Assembly: GCA_030847615.1 (NCBI GenBank)
Contig: JAUMIR010000001.1
Span: 255,815,187 to 255,879,186 of the forward strand
Length of the DNA: 64,000 bases
Direction of reading: 5' to 3'
Source: Gambelia wislizenii
Taxonomy: Eukaryota; Chordata; Lepidosauria; Squamata; Crotaphytidae
The notes beneath the pieces were generated by a model, which was given only the letters and a program-made list of their open reading frames with translations, had not been told where the DNA came from and made no database searches. Every line of letters starts with the position of its first letter. Position 1 is the stretch's first letter. Shown here piece after piece: positions 1 to 11,828 of this stretch. The position numbers and the translations under genes are program-made.

Positions 1-650
1 GTTGTTTGCCAAGTTAGTACTGATCCATATCATATCAGTTCTTGAGAATGAACAGTGTACATCTGAATAGTAGGTGTACTCTTTTGCTTCTCCCTCTTTA
101 AATCTCCAAATATCTATTAATTGTAGTTCCTCTACTATATCAAAAAACTCCTTTGTTAATTTCCCTTGATATTTTTTATTCGTTTTATTGTGCATCATTT
201 TCTCTGAATATCTATCCATTTTTGGCTCTACCACCCCATTGAAATCACCCAGTAAACACCAGTTGTTATAGCTCAAGTGTCCTATTGTGTTTTTTAATTC
301 TCCAAAGAAGCTAGATTTTTCTTCTATGGGAACATAAATACCTATTACCAATATTTTGATATTGTCCAGTATTATCTCCACCATTATATATCTACCCTTT
401 TCGTCGGCTAAAATCAAGGTTGGTTTTAGTTGCAGATTTACATATAATACCACCCCCTTTTTCTTTTTCGCATTTGATGATACAAATATTTCTCCTAAAT
501 TTTTTTGGTCTAGCCTATATTCATGTGATTTCTTAATCCTAGTTTCCTGTAGGCAAATGACATCTATTTTTGTTTTTTTAAGATAATGGAATACTAATTT
601 CCTTTTCTGCATGTAATCCTTTCACATTCCACATCATGAATTTTATTCCC
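1..650 (-). pseudogene. L1 ORF2 endonuclease domain, N-terminal fragment
   Basis: On the minus strand the start MGIKFMMWNVKGLHAEKE is readable, followed after a frame break by QETRIKKSHEYRL, then VIGIYVPIEEKS and LLGDFNGVVEPKMDR. These match the APE-type endonuclease of L1 ORF2: the N-x-x-G-L start, the QE catalytic motif, and the GDFN motif. Stops and a frameshift near 600-560 disrupt it. Reverse transcriptase would lie left of the window. Confidence 0.75.
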
Positions 651-1149
651 ACCATATTTTATAAAGATTATTAATTTATCAAAATAGCAATCATAGCATC
701 AATAACAATATTACTATCTTTATTTATGTAAATGTCTCAAGAAACTTCTAAATTTAACTTGATTACCCTAAATCATAAACTTTGTTTACTTTTTGCTTTC
801 TACTTTGGTTCGGTTAGGTAGTATCCTACACAGGCACGCATAAGTCCAGCAGGCTGTCTTCTGAATTCCTCATTTTCTCTACACTTCTTCCCTCAGTCTT
901 TCTGTCTTTTTCACTAGGACGTCTTTCTTCTTGGTGTGTTGCTTCTTTATCTTCCTCTTTATTATCATTTTGCTCAGTTTGTTTTTTTCATTGCAGTCCA
1001 AAGTCTTTTTTGTTCTTTTTAATGAATTCTTGTGCTTTTTCCACTGTATCAATCCTGAACTTTTCTTTTTTGTATGTAAATAGAACACCTTCTAACTTAT
1101 TCCAACTGAAGGGAATTTTTTCTTTCTTCAATATCTCCACCAAAAACTG

Positions 1150-1788
1150 TTAGTCCTTACGCTTCTTTAAAATCCTCAATGGAATTTCCTTCAATAAGAT
1201 AAGTAACTTCCCTTCATAGCAAATACCTTTGTTAAAGTGCACCTCCATGATGTAATCTTTCACCACTTTCCTTGCACATTGTATTATTATGTCTCTCGGG
1301 AGGTTTCTTTTGGCTGCAAAGTTCGATTTTAATCTGTATACCCAGTCCAATTCTCTGCTAACTTGCTCTTCACTCCATTCTAAGTTTTGTACTAGCAACT
1401 CTATTACCCTTCTTTTAGTGTCCTCATTTGGTTGTTCTTTTAGACCTCTTAATCTGATCCAAGCTTCTTTTTCTCTGGCTTCAGCTAACGCTAGTTGGTC
1501 ACGTGTTGTTTCCAGTTCTGCATGCAGATCTATGTTGTCTTTTTTAAAAAACTGGATATCTTCTTTATTTTCTTTCACTTCTTTTTTTGTTTGCGTCAGT
1601 ATAGTGTGAAGGGCATTGAACTTCGTGTTGATGTCTTCTAATTGTACTGTCACATCTTTTCTAAAATCCCGTATCTCCTCCATAAACTTCATCATGTATT
1701 GTGGTGTACCTTCCTCCGTCGAGCCTCTCCGCCCTTGTGAGCTATAGGGATCAAAGGTCCTTGTCCTACTTCTAACTCCTGAAGCCAT
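1150..1788 (-). pseudogene. L1 ORF1 protein (RNA-binding), frameshifted
   Basis: The 212-residue open frame begins with a basic Ser/Arg-rich tail, continues through a long Glu/Lys heptad coiled coil (about residues 35-105), then an RRM-like part containing a WIRLRGL motif (about 108-115). These are the three landmarks of L1 ORF1, which forms RNA-binding trimers that package L1 RNA. The frame ends early. The missing C-terminal domain continues in another frame between about 1145 and 1000, where residues such as SWNKLEGVLFTYKKEKFR are seen. So there is at least one frameshift near 1150. The first ATG after the leader is taken as the start. Confidence 0.8.
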
Positions 1789-3470
1789 ATTCCTATTTTC
1801 TTGCTTTCACCACCAAGAGACTTGTGTTTCCTCCTCTTTTATCTCCTCTCTATCTATCTTTTATTTTCATATCTACCTTTCCTTCCTTTTGTTCAACCAG
1901 TTCTTAATCATTTCTCTCTCAATTTCTCTCTTCCCCCTCTCCTTTCTTTTCTCCTTTCTCTTTCCTGTCTACTTCCCTTCTCCCTTCCTATACACTCTTT
2001 CCCTTCAGTTTCCTAATTCCCCCTCTTCTCTCCTTCGTCCCCTCTCAGCTCCTTATCCCACTCCTTAACTTAAATTCCTTCCTTAAATATGTATATGAGA
2101 AGATTGGGGGGGGAACAGAAGGGAGGGGAAAAAAAGAAAAAAGACAAGACAGAACCAAAAACAACAATAACAACCACAAAAAAGAAAGGAAAAAAGATAA
2201 CACTGCTACCCTCCAAATCAAGAAAAGAGAGGGGAGGAGATATCAAATGTTTATGTTCTTGGAACAGGTGTCCAAAACAATTTCCAGATCAAAAAAAAAA
2301 TTATATGTATGTATGTATATATGAGTAAAGAGGAGCTGGAAAGGAAGTGAAAATAAAACAGCTGCTGGACTTGTTCAGTATTTATTCAAGAGCACATTTA
2401 TGGCTTTTTGCATAAGCCAAACTTTCTACTTTCTGCCTGTGTTCATATATCCCGGTGTGTTGGCAGTCTTCCCACCATGAGGCAATAACAATCTGATTTC
2501 AGCTTTTTCAAGGACACTTTACATTTCAGGTTTCCTTAAGCCTCCCTTAGCAGTCGTGACTCAGCAAAAAAGACTTAGCGAACAACCAAAGTAAGAAGTA
2601 AAAACAAAAGAAAAAGAGAAAAGAAAATATATATATATATATAACCAGCACCTTTACTCAAATGGACAACAAAAACAACCAAAACTTCAAAACTTCCAAA
2701 TTAAAAAATTGATAATATTCGAATAGTAGTAATAACAATCCCAACCTATGGGGGAAAAGGAAAAAAAGAAAAGAACGTAACCAGAAGATATGTTGAAGGA
2801 CAAACAGAAAAAAAAAACCTACGTGCTTGAATCTGTATACAAAAGACTTAAAAAGACTTAGAGCATCCCCAAAAAAAGAAAAGAAAAAAAAGGAGGAAAA
2901 ATAACCAAAAAAAGCAACAAGCAGATATGCAAAGAGAAAAGCCTTTCAAATTGGGCTCATTTGGTCCTTGAAATATTTCCCAAAATAATAGAGATACCGC
3001 AAGCAAATAATCAGATAGACAAAAAATAGTCACCAACTGCTATTTAAAGGCAGTGCCCTATTTTTCTGGAGGACTAGAGCTACCTCCCAAGAGCAAGCTC
3101 CACAGACCTTTTTAATTCTATTTTTCTTTCTTTAATCCGCGGTGTCTGACGGCTTCTCCAGCGAGATGTGGGTATGTCTTTCACCCCACTCTTCTCCTGT
3201 TGCGGCTGAGAACCACCATGCAGCCCGTCGCGTCCGCTACCCCCCGTCACCTCCTTACTTTTATTTAGCGGATCCCACGCACAGAGCTCCCACTCAGTGG
3301 CACCATTCGAGACGCCCTCACCTGAAGGACTCTTCTAAGGGTTTAAAGGGGTTTATTAGCCCCGATTTTCTTCCCACAGCCACGTCGGGGGGGATTAGGA
3401 GTCAGAGCTGCTCTTTGATCGTCCGTCGCTCGCTCCAACTCAGACCGGAAGTCGTTACTTGAGCTTAAAC

Positions 3471-3981
3471 CTTAAACCTGCTAGGACCTCATTTGAAAGT
3501 CTGCAGAGCCCTCCTTCATCTCAAGACATTGTGGAGACACCATAATCTCAACCTCATCAATCCTCCGTCTCAACATGCTTTTGGTAACAACTTTCCTGAT
3601 GAAGAGATCTGGAGATTTTGAAAACTGACAAACTTTTTATGCCCTTTTGGTTGGTTTAGTAGAGTTATTACCCCCAACATGCACTTTGTAATTGTTGCAA
3701 TGGCCACCACAGCTATCTTTGCTTTCTTTATACCCGTTTGATATGAGTATGGATTTATAATCAGTCAAGAGCTATGGATTAATGAGAGATGAAATTATAT
3801 TTGGCAATTTATTACAGTATTGAGTATTCTGAAATAGCTTGGTGTTTTTCAAACCTCTAGGCTTTTATTTGGATTTTAATGAAATGACTGGGTTGAAGAT
3901 TTGCTTTATTACTCTTATTCAGTGAGCAGTGCTGTGAGCAGTGCAGAAGCTCTCTAAATGTTGCTATTTCTCTCCTTTTAG
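3471..3981. other. Non-coding sequence upstream of exon candidate 1
   Basis: AT-rich single-copy-looking DNA between the L1 leader and the first host exon candidate. I see no open frame, RNA or repeat that I can name. Confidence 0.4.
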
Positions 3982-4026
3982 AAGCGGTCCTTCACTGAAA
4001 TATGTGCTATAAGAATTCGAAATATG
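3982..4026 (+). CDS. Host gene exon candidate 1
   Basis: A 45-nt candidate exon preceded by a pyrimidine tract ending in ctccttttag and followed by the donor gtaagg. Only one of the three frames is open. It reads KRSFTEICAIRIRNM and is phase 0 at both ends, which fits the phase 0 start of the next candidate at 29351. The intron between them would be about 25 kb and full of transposons. Shortness makes this the weakest member of the gene model together with 43799-43865. I do not recognise the protein. The gene must continue upstream, because there is no start codon context. Confidence 0.42.
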
Positions 4027-5472
4027 GTAAGGCATCTTTAAAAAAAAAAAGTTAAATGAAAAATGCACAGTGCAGGACCACTGCAAACAATCCGTCTTAA
4101 TTGCTGTAACGTGTATAATCTGAACTGCAGCTTTGCAGCTGAGGGAGAATTTTAAATGTTTGAGTTGTGGATGGGGAGCAAGTTAACAATAAGTATACTA
4201 GAACTGTTTATAGATCCAAATTATAGGGCAACATAGGTATACTGAAAACAAAAATTACAAAATACCTGTTTCATTGAAATTACAAAATACCTATTTCATC
4301 CTATCCTTTTTCAGTCCTAAAACAGTAATCTGTAGTCCCTCTTTCTCTGTAGGAATGACATTTACTGAATTAGAGGCTTCCAGTTAAAAAGACTTTGGGC
4401 CTAGAGTGGTAGATTCAGAAGGTCACTGGTAATTAATTCCAGTGATTACCTTGATGCATGATCTGCAAATGAAAGCAACAACAGTAGACAGGAGAAAAAA
4501 ACATTTTTTTTTTAAAAAAGGAACAATCTTATGGCCACTGCCTATTTGTTTTTAGAAGGACTAATATCTCAGTCTTTCATCACATATTTTGAGCCATGTT
4601 ATTGAACATTCTTCCATCTTGGATGTATATGTTTGTCATTTGTAGACTACGACATGTACTTCTCCAAAAGCTTTGAGTTAGCATGGTTCTTGAGGAATAC
4701 TTTGAACAGCTGTTGAAAGTATTTACTTTAATTAGTTCATTTTTTCTAAAAATGATACTTTAATTTTATGGACTTTTCCTCAGGTGGCTTACAAAAAAAT
4801 TAAAATACAAAAAGCATTGAGATATAGTGAAAGGAGATTCAAACATCTGTCCTTCCTCAAAGTTAAGATTCAAGGAAAGTCAGGTTTAATTCAGTCTGTT
4901 GTGTCTATAGCAAAGATGGCCAACTTCTGTATTCTTGGAGAACGTTTTATCCTCCAAATGATGGTCTGGATGGGGGACAAAAGTGAATAATAGGCCTTAT
5001 AATAAATTCCATCTCACGGTGTAGGTTCTATAGCTATACAGTGTATGTGCTCAGGCTTAGCCATTACAGACAGATATTTATGTTTACTAATGTTGTCCTA
5101 AATTCAACTGCTGGCCCCATAGGTTTGATTCAGTGGGTCTAGTAGGAACTGGAAATGTGAAGTCCTGAGGGGAAAATGGAAACATTCAGAAAGTAAACCA
5201 TGTTATTACATTTCCCCCACCCCAAAAAAAGCCTTATTTTTTTTGAGGTAAATTAGGAAAAAATAAATTATAAGATAGTTTCTTTTAGAATAATCAATAA
5301 AATGGGGGTGTGGCTAACTGCCCGGGATGGTAAAGAGCTTGAGTGCTAATCAAAGTCTCTGTTAATTAATGTGTTCAAAACTTTTAAAGAAGCATTAGTA
5401 CTTGAGATCTAAGAAGATTTGTTGAAAAGAACTAAAAGATCAGCAGATTTCTCAATAATAGGGAATTAAAAT
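4027..5472. other. Intronic sequence, no clear gene
   Basis: AT-rich DNA with short homopolymers. An open frame near 4784-4990 starts in a stretch resembling a SINE tail (gtggcttacaaaaaaattaa) and is not supported as an exon. Nothing else is identified. Confidence 0.4.
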
Positions 5473-6300
5473 GTGTATTTTCCGCCTAAAGAACCTCATA
5501 TAGCTGCAAGCAACAAAGCTCTTCCCATGGATTGTAACATGTCCCCAGGCGGGGGTGAGAACAAAAGAGGGAATCAGAAAAGTGCTCCTACCACCCATAC
5601 CCCATATTCCATGCCTGATTCCTCAATCATCATTTCAATACCAGAACTCTTTGAAAAGTTCAGAGCAGAAATTCAAAAGGATCTACAAAAAGATTGGTCC
5701 CAAGCCCCAGAACCAGTCAATTTTAAACTTACACCACTGATGGATAGAATCAGTGACATGGCAGATGCTACCAATGCAGGGCTACAGCTTGGAACAAAAC
5801 ATGAAGAAAAAAAATACATCAATTGGAATTAAATAATGAAATTCTCTCCAATAAGATCAAGGATTTGGAAAATAGCAGGCAACAGCTGAACCTCAGAATT
5901 CATGGGGTTCCGAAATATGCTGAACAAAATAAAATACAAGTATTTCTAATTACCTGGATTATGGAATTTCCCGAGTTGGCTCTAACAGAATTGGATATAG
6001 AATGAACACACTGATCAATTTGTTACAGTTCACAATCTATTAAAGTCCCAAGAGATATTGTACCCCGTTTCTCTCAGTTAAAAAAGAAATCTCAAGTTCT
6101 TCAGAAACTTTATTTCTTGCATTGGGGTGTGGCCACCAGTGAACAAGGCAGATGTTTAATCTGTCTGTTGGACTAAGCCTCATTAACTTTTACAATATCA
6201 GAGCAATAAAAATGCCTTTTTAGAATAATATATATCAGGAACTAATGCAGAGAATAAAAAGATCTGTTGATTGAATGCTAAGTGGCAGCTTGAGCTCCTA
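5473..6300 (+). pseudogene. L1 ORF1 relic (first of two)
   Basis: The frame from 5473 gives a 119-residue Pro/Asn/Lys-rich start with FRAEIQKDLQKDW. After a frame change at about 5823 it gives IKDLENSRQQLNLRIHGVP, the coiled-coil to RRM transition typical of L1 ORF1. Further relics such as LHWGVATSEQGRCLI-like residues follow near 6110-6160. Stops and frameshifts abound, so it is an old inactive copy. A second ORF1 start is found at about 6343, so two L1s abut here. Confidence 0.65.
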
Positions 6301-6440
6301 GCTTCCACCAAAAGACATTAAGTTTACTCTCAGCATGTGAAGATGACTTCGCACATGGCCAGAAGAAATCTGGCAAAGGACTCTACTGCACCAACTGAGC
6401 CTCCGATCTTGGAGATATTAAAAAAATTCCAATGAGACAT

Positions 6441-6902
6441 AGGGGCCAGTTACACGACAGAATAAAGTGCGCAAAATTCCGGATTGCTGTCCTTTCGCAC
6501 CAGCACTGCATAGTTCACATGATTTATTGCTAAATTGGAAGATCCAGTGAACTTTCACCTTAAAAAGTTCACACAGACCAGGCAGGAGGCAGGGAGGAAG
6601 CGAGGAGGGGAGCAGTGCGAGGGGGAAAGAGATCGCAGCTTCGTAGCTTCGTCTGAGCCAGAGAAAACCAGATAAAGCAACAAATAAGGAGGGAGACCAG
6701 GGGGAGAGGAATAATGACAAAGGAGGGAAGGAAAAGAAGCCTAGATTCTTTTCGCTCTGCATTTCTGCCAGCTGAGCAGACTGCTTCTCTCTCTCCCTCC
6801 CTCTCACACACACACACACACACACACAGGAACGATCGAGTGATCAGCCTGCGGAGCAGATCTCTCTCTCTCTCTCTCTCTCATACACACACACACACAC
6901 AC

Positions 6903-6939
<37 letters not shown>

Positions 6940-7297
6940 GGAACAGTAATTATACTAGAAACCAAGCTGGCTGACTGGATTTTTTCAAGCCTCATCTCTT
7001 GCAAGTCCACCCCCTCAGTCCAACCAATCACGACTAAGCTCTGCTGTGGCTGTTTTGGAAAGACTGCTGATAGTTCCCACTGCCGTAAGCGAAATGGTCA
7101 TTCACACAATCGATAGTGCACCAACTTGTGCTACTTTTCAAAAATGATGGGGAAAATAGCGAAAGCTGATACTGTGTAACCTATGGGTTTTTTGCCCCCC
7201 TCCTTCTCAATATGGCAACTTTGATCCAAAAGATGTGGGAACTATTAGGACTCTTTGCAAATTCTTAGAGGATCTATTTTGCCATGTAAACTGTCCC
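6441..7297. mobile_element. TIR element, unidentified family, copy 1 (0.86 kb)
   Basis: It is bounded by aggggccagttacacgaca on the left and gccatgtaaactgtccc on the right, which are imperfect inverted repeats. It interrupts L1 ORF1 between the EILKKFQ and KDLHKDW codons. The same ends and internal blocks (gcaggaggcagggaggaagc, cgaaagctgatactgtg, atgggttttttgc) occur in copy 2 at 51246-52219. No long coding frame is present, so it looks like a non-autonomous DNA transposon. The flanks show at best a TA dinucleotide, so a Tc1/mariner-like origin is possible but unproved. Confidence 0.6.
6795..6935. repeat. Compound microsatellite (CA)n/(TC)n/(CA)n/(GA)n
   Basis: Consecutive runs of CA, TC, CA and GA dinucleotides inside the TIR element. 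They give long spurious open frames on both strands (SLSLSHTHTH and VCVCVC types). Copy 2 of the element also contains CA runs at the corresponding place, so the tract was probably present in the ancestral element and has expanded independently. Confidence 0.9.
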
Positions 7298-7379
7298 AAA
7301 CAGAAAGATCTGCATAAAGACTGGGCATCAGCTTTAGAACTAGTTGACTTTAACAACTCTAACACTTTACATCAGAGAT

Positions 7380-7605
7380 GCAATCCTCCATCCCAACTGC
7401 CACTGCCCTGGTGAAGGAGGGAGAGAAGAGAATGCTATAATTTCCTTCCCCTTCTCCATCCCCTTTCCTTTTGTATCATATCTTCATTAGATTGTAAGGT
7501 TGAGGGCTGGAAACTGTTTTGTTGTTCTTTTTCTTGTAAAGCGCCATGTACATTGATGGCGCTATAGAAATAAAAGAGATGAGGAGGATGAGGATGAGGA
7601 TGAAA
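7380..7605 (+). repeat. SINE-like insert in L1 ORF1
   Basis: The segment containing attagattgtaaggttgagg, then tgtaaagcgccatgtacatt and gatggcgctatagaaataaa, resembles a widespread vertebrate SINE/LINE 3' tail. It splits the second L1 ORF1 between residues LHQR and the later coiled coil. I do not assign a family. Confidence 0.45.
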
Positions 7606-8342
7606 ACACTAATTATGCTGCCCTGTAGCAAAGTGGTTTGCATAAAGGCAGGATTCAGAAACTGGAGGAAGCTAATGAATATTTGCATAATAAAGTGCTT
7701 GATATGGAGAATTGCCGATGGCGTAATAATATTTGCCTAAAAGGATTTCCAGAATTGATTGAGAAAAGTAACTTACAGTAATTTATAATTAATTGGATGA
7801 ATGAGAATTGCCCTGACCTCACTTTAGAAAGTACAGAGATGCTCAGATCTGTCAGATACAGCAATACTCTCCCCCACCCCAAAGAGAGATTAGTGTCAGG
7901 TTCATAAATTTCCCTCACAAAATGTAAGTCCCTCTCTTCCAAATATAATTTAAAGTTTAATGGGCTGAAGACAGATGTTTTTCAAGATATCGCTCTGGAG
8001 ATTTTGAAGAAGCATTGCTCTTTCAAACTCCTTACTACCTTCCTACAAAACATAGGTGTTTAATATAAATGGGGCTTTCCATTTAAACTCCTCATACCAC
8101 ATATTGGAAGCATGCTGTCAGCAACCACCAAATTTCAGATGATGCCAGTATGTGAGTCCTTCGGTTATTCCTTTGCCCAAAGAACTGGATAAAGGAATTA
8201 GAAATAAAAAAAGCTAAGATGGAAGAGAATAGCCCTGAAAAGTCTGATCATGGATGACAAACTGCAAGGAAAAGAAAGAAGTCATCTGCAGGTGACTGAG
8301 GCCGCAACTCCCTTTGAGGAACACTTGACAATTTATCACATA

Positions 8343-8572
8343 CAGTTGTCCCTTCACATTCGCTGGGGTTTGGTTCCAGGACCCCCTGTGAATACCCAAA
8401 TCCGTGAATACTCAAGTCCCATTATATGCAATGGCATAGCAAAATGGTGTCCCTTATATAAGATGGCAAAATCAAGGTTTGCTATTAGGATTATTATTTA
8501 TTTAAGAATATTTTCAAGCCGTGAATACTCAAATCCATGAATGTCAAATCCATGAATGTGGAGGGACAACTG
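8343..8572. mobile_element. Tigger/pogo-like MITE
   Basis: A 230-bp element with terminal inverted repeats (cagttgtcccttcacattc at the left, gaatgtggagggacaactg at the right), flanked by TA on both sides. The sequence just inside (gggtttggttccaggacccc) is the usual Tigger-type head. No coding capacity. It lies in the L1 relic. Confidence 0.8.
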
Positions 8573-9364
8573 TACTGCCATCTTGTGAGCTGTCATTTTG
8601 CTTGTTATGCAGGAAGGGTTGTCTGCCATAATGGAGAGACCCCTTTCTATTAGTGGAGAAGATCCCCCTAGTGGAACTCTTTTGCATTCTTGCTCACAAA
8701 TAGTTTACATTTGCTCTGAGTAATGCCAAATTAATGTCTAGAGGGTTAATGAGGAACCTAGCCCTAGAATGTAGAGACTGATAATATCCTCCTATCTTTA
8801 CACCCAGAGGGAGATTGGGAAATGGTATGCCAATCAAGATCCTGAGGACTCTCATGTTTTTCTTCCCATGGGTTGTGTGATTTAACTGTTTGTTTTGTTT
8901 TTCTATTGTTATTTAGACTTTCAGGATGCAATTTTTTGATGGCAGGTTTTATTCTGTATTTAGTTAAACTGAACAGCAATCCCTCTTATTCCTATGAAGG
9001 TTTGGAGGGAGTAAGATTATTACTCATTATATTGTCCCCTGGATAGTGTTTGATTTGTATCATTTGATGTTTGGGGACTGGGCTCTGCCTCCAAACGATC
9101 TAGGGTATTGAAAAGCATCAGATGCCTGTGCCCAGACATATTATTTCTTCAGGAAACTCGTAGAAGGGGCTTGGGTACTGTCTTTCCTTCTTCGTTGTTT
9201 GGGAATTGATTTATAGCTGGGAGCATGTTGAAGGCAAAAGGAATGGCAGTGCTCCTAAGTAAATCTTGCCCATTTAAAATAGATTTTTTTTAAAAAAAGA
9301 CCCACTCAGAATATATGTGTTAATACAGGAAAACATTTCTAATCAACATTTCACAGCATGTACA

Positions 9365-9616
9365 TTCTAGACCAGTGGTTCTCAACCTGTGGGTCCCCAG
9401 ATGTTGTTGGATTATAGTTCCCAGGAGCCCTCTGAGGTCTCACCTTGACAGCCAGGTGGTCCTCCCAGTCATTAGTGAGGCTGTAGGATTGAGCTCACAG
9501 CCTCACTAATGACTGGGAGGACCACCTGGCTGTCAAGGTGAGACCTCAGAGGGCTCCTGGGAACTGTAGTCCAACAACATCTGGGAACCCACAGGTTGAG
9601 AACCACTGGTCTAGAC
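9365..9616. mobile_element. hAT-like foldback element with 8-bp target duplication
   Basis: The element at 9373-9608 begins cagtggttctcaacctgtgg and ends with its reverse complement. Including flanks, the arms 9367-9483 and 9498-9614 are 117 nt each, differ at about three positions, and are separated by a 14-nt loop. The flanking octamers ttctagac and gtctagac differ at one base, as expected for hAT insertion near CTAGA. It has no coding frame and sits in the L1 endonuclease relic. Confidence 0.85.
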
Positions 9617-9786
9617 ACTAAATGTAGATCAGATATCATTTATGAATGAATTCATGGAAACTTTTCAAGATTTCATGAGCAGTGGAATCATTATGGGGGG
9701 ATTCTAACACTGTATTAAATTATAAGCTTGATAGATCAAACCCTCTCCCAAAGAACCAACTCAAAAGGCCCTGCTTCTGGACATTA

Positions 9787-10160
9787 CAGTGGGCCCTTGG
9801 TATCTGTGGGGGTCCAGGACCCAGTGCGGATACCAAAAAATGCGGATGCTGAAGTACCTTATTTATAAAAAGGCATAAGGCAGCAGTGGAAGCAGTGGCA
9901 AACCCCAGCCGAGAGGCACACATTCTTTGGGCTCCCCCACCTTCAGGGAGCCCACCAGCTGCCCATTCCGGCCTTGGAGCAGCTTTTGCAGGGACATCGT
10001 GATTGGTGGTGGTGCTTCTGCTTGTTCATTTGTGCCTCTGCTGCTGCCACCTCCGCTGCTGCCCTATGCCATTTTATAAATAACCTAACCTGGAGAGCAG
10101 CTTCCATGGCGAGCAACTTCTGTAGGGACATGGCAATTGACAGCATTGGCAAAGTATTAT
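9787..10160 (+). mobile_element. Tigger-like element, right end unclear
   Basis: The left end cagtgggcccttggtatctg preceded by TA, followed by gtgggggtccaggaccc and tgcggatgctgaagtacc, is a Tigger-type terminus. The body contains a GCT/GCC-rich stretch giving an Ala-rich antisense frame. No matching right terminus is visible, and L1 sequence seems to resume near 10160. Confidence 0.55.
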
Positions 10161-10280
10161 AAATAAGTTCATATTTGAAGGAAAGAAGCGTAGATTTGTT
10201 AAAACAGGTTGGCACATATATTCAACAAAAGGGAGTCAGGCAGTTCCCAATACTGAATTATATTATTCTATATTATATTC

Positions 10281-10515
10281 ATAGAATCATTGTAGAATTG
10301 TAGAGTTGGAAGAGACCACGAGGGCCATCCAGTCCAAGCCCCTGCCATGCAGGAATACACAATCAAAGCACCCCTGACAGATGGCCATCCAGCCTCTGTT
10401 TAAAGACCTCCAAGGAAGGAGACCACACCACGCTCCGAGGGAGTGTGTTCCACTGCAGAACAGCTCTTAATGTCAGAAAGTTCCTGGAGCTTGCATCCAT
10501 TGTTCCGTGTTCTCC
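10281..10515 (-). mobile_element. CR1 LINE 3'-end fragment
   Basis: Plus-strand text starting atagaatcattgtagaattg, then gttggaagagaccacgaggg and ctctgtttaaagacctccaa, is the reverse complement of the CR1 3' end also seen at 61572 onward. About 30 bp are deleted in the middle relative to that copy. 5'-truncated as usual for CR1. Confidence 0.8.
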
Positions 10516-11207
10516 AGTTGAGTCAGCTTATTTAAATAATCAGATATTACTCTACAAATAAATGGGTTTCTATAGAAGCCCAGTGAAACTCTTCCCTCGT
10601 ATTTCTAGAAAAATGCCAGATAAAATTTCAAATCCCTTCTTGAGGAATTCTCTCTATGTTTAGAGACAATGGGTAGCTGTATTGGTTCCTTGGCCATTAC
10701 CTCTAGCCTCCTTTCTATCTTATCCTTTTCTGTCTTCCTGACAAAGCAGATGAATATGTGGGATGGGAAGGATGAGGTAAATTTAGAATAAGAAATCAAT
10801 CAAAGGGCAGACTTAGAAATAAAGATAGTTACTTCTTTTGCTAAAAACCTTGTACTGTATATAAGGATGATTAGCCTCATTCTCTGACACTCTTTGAAAC
10901 ACTATGTGTAGAAACCTGTAACTCATTTAAAGGACATGCAGTGAAGATTTATAGATAGTTGACAAGTACAATATATGGGGATAGTCTTGGTGTTAAAAGA
11001 GGATGGAAAGCAGATCTCAGGATTAAAATCTCAGATAGTGACTGGTTTTGCATCTGGTCTCCCCCCCACCTGCCCCACATTTAGATCGAGATCTGTTCTT
11101 ACTACGTAAAATATCCTCAAAGTTAACTGTATATGGCATCTCACTCCTCTTAGGTTAGCCAGAATGGTTAAAAATGTTGGTGAGGTTGCAGTTCATTAAG
11201 CGCTTAT

Positions 11208-11490
11208 TTGCATATGTGGCTAGAATGTCAAACCATTCATAACTTCTGGTTGCAAATGCTGGATCAAATTGCAGCCATCATAAAGCAAAAAGTGAACTAT
11301 TGTAAGGATCTTTTACGACTCTCTCTGTTTATTGACAATAATAAATCTTTAAAACACAAAGATGTTATTATATTTTGCTTGGTGAATGTCCATAAGATAA
11401 TAGCTAAACATATGAAAGAAGGTATTTTATCCATGGTTGGTTGGTGGGCAAAAATCTGGGACTCACTCCTCATGGAGAAATTGTCACATA
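11208..11490 (+). pseudogene. L1 ORF2 C-terminal fragment
   Basis: The frame reads MHMWLECQTIHNFWLQ and later KEGILSMVGWWAKIWD, matching the Cys/His/Trp-containing C-terminal region of L1 ORF2. It is cut at about 11491 by an insertion, after which the last ORF2 codons continue at 11829. An inactive relic. Confidence 0.7.
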
Positions 11491-11491
11491 A

Positions 11492-11828
11492 TGGGACTGC
11501 CAGATTTACCTGGTGGTCGGATTGCGATCCTGGTGGGGCCCCTGACATCTCCCCCCCCCATGGCAGCCAGGTCCACGTGGTCGTCACCATGCTTGCTCCG
11601 TCTTCTTCCCAGCTAGCTTCATGGGTGGTTGGTGGAAGGCGGAGCTGTAGCCAGTCAGGGTGGGGCATTCCTTCCAGCCAGTTGGGTGCATTTCCCAAGT
11701 TTGAATCCGATTGGCTGGGAGGGGTAAGAAGCCTGTGCTGTCCGCAGGTTTTGGTCCGGTAGTTGGGGGGAAATTCCCAGTCGCCTCATCGGAGCAGACA
11801 ATGGCTCTCAACGAACTAATATATTATA
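11492..11828. repeat. Unidentified GC-rich insert in L1 tail
   Basis: The L1 ORF2 frame stops making sense after cttgtcacataat-type sequence and resumes with ataagagcaactaaagg. The 0.34 kb between is much more GC-rich, begins tgggactgcc and ends with ggctctcaacgaactaa. It could be a short solo LTR or a SINE. I see no second copy in the window. The boundaries are good to a few bases only. Confidence 0.4.

Larger units (their letters stand above)
1..3470 (-). mobile_element. L1 retrotransposon, 3' part beyond window
   Basis: Read on the minus strand this is the 5' half of an L1: a GC-rich then purine-rich leader (about 3470 down to 1800), ORF1 (1788-1150, continuing in another frame to about 900) and the start of the ORF2 endonuclease domain (about 650 down to 1). 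The order and spacing are those of vertebrate L1. The 5' boundary near 3470 is inferred from the end of the GC-rich leader and is not marked by a target duplication, because the 3' end is outside the window. Frame breaks in both ORFs show it is dead. Confidence 0.75.

Noticed and set aside
4784..4990. Open frame after an AG that could be an exon
   Set aside because: The first part resembles an interspersed repeat tail (gtggcttacaaaaaaatt), there is no good donor, and it is not needed to keep the phase between 4026 and 29351.
6418..7031. Cys/Val and Ser/Leu repeat proteins on both strands
   Set aside because: They arise from CA, TC and GA microsatellites inside a TIR element.
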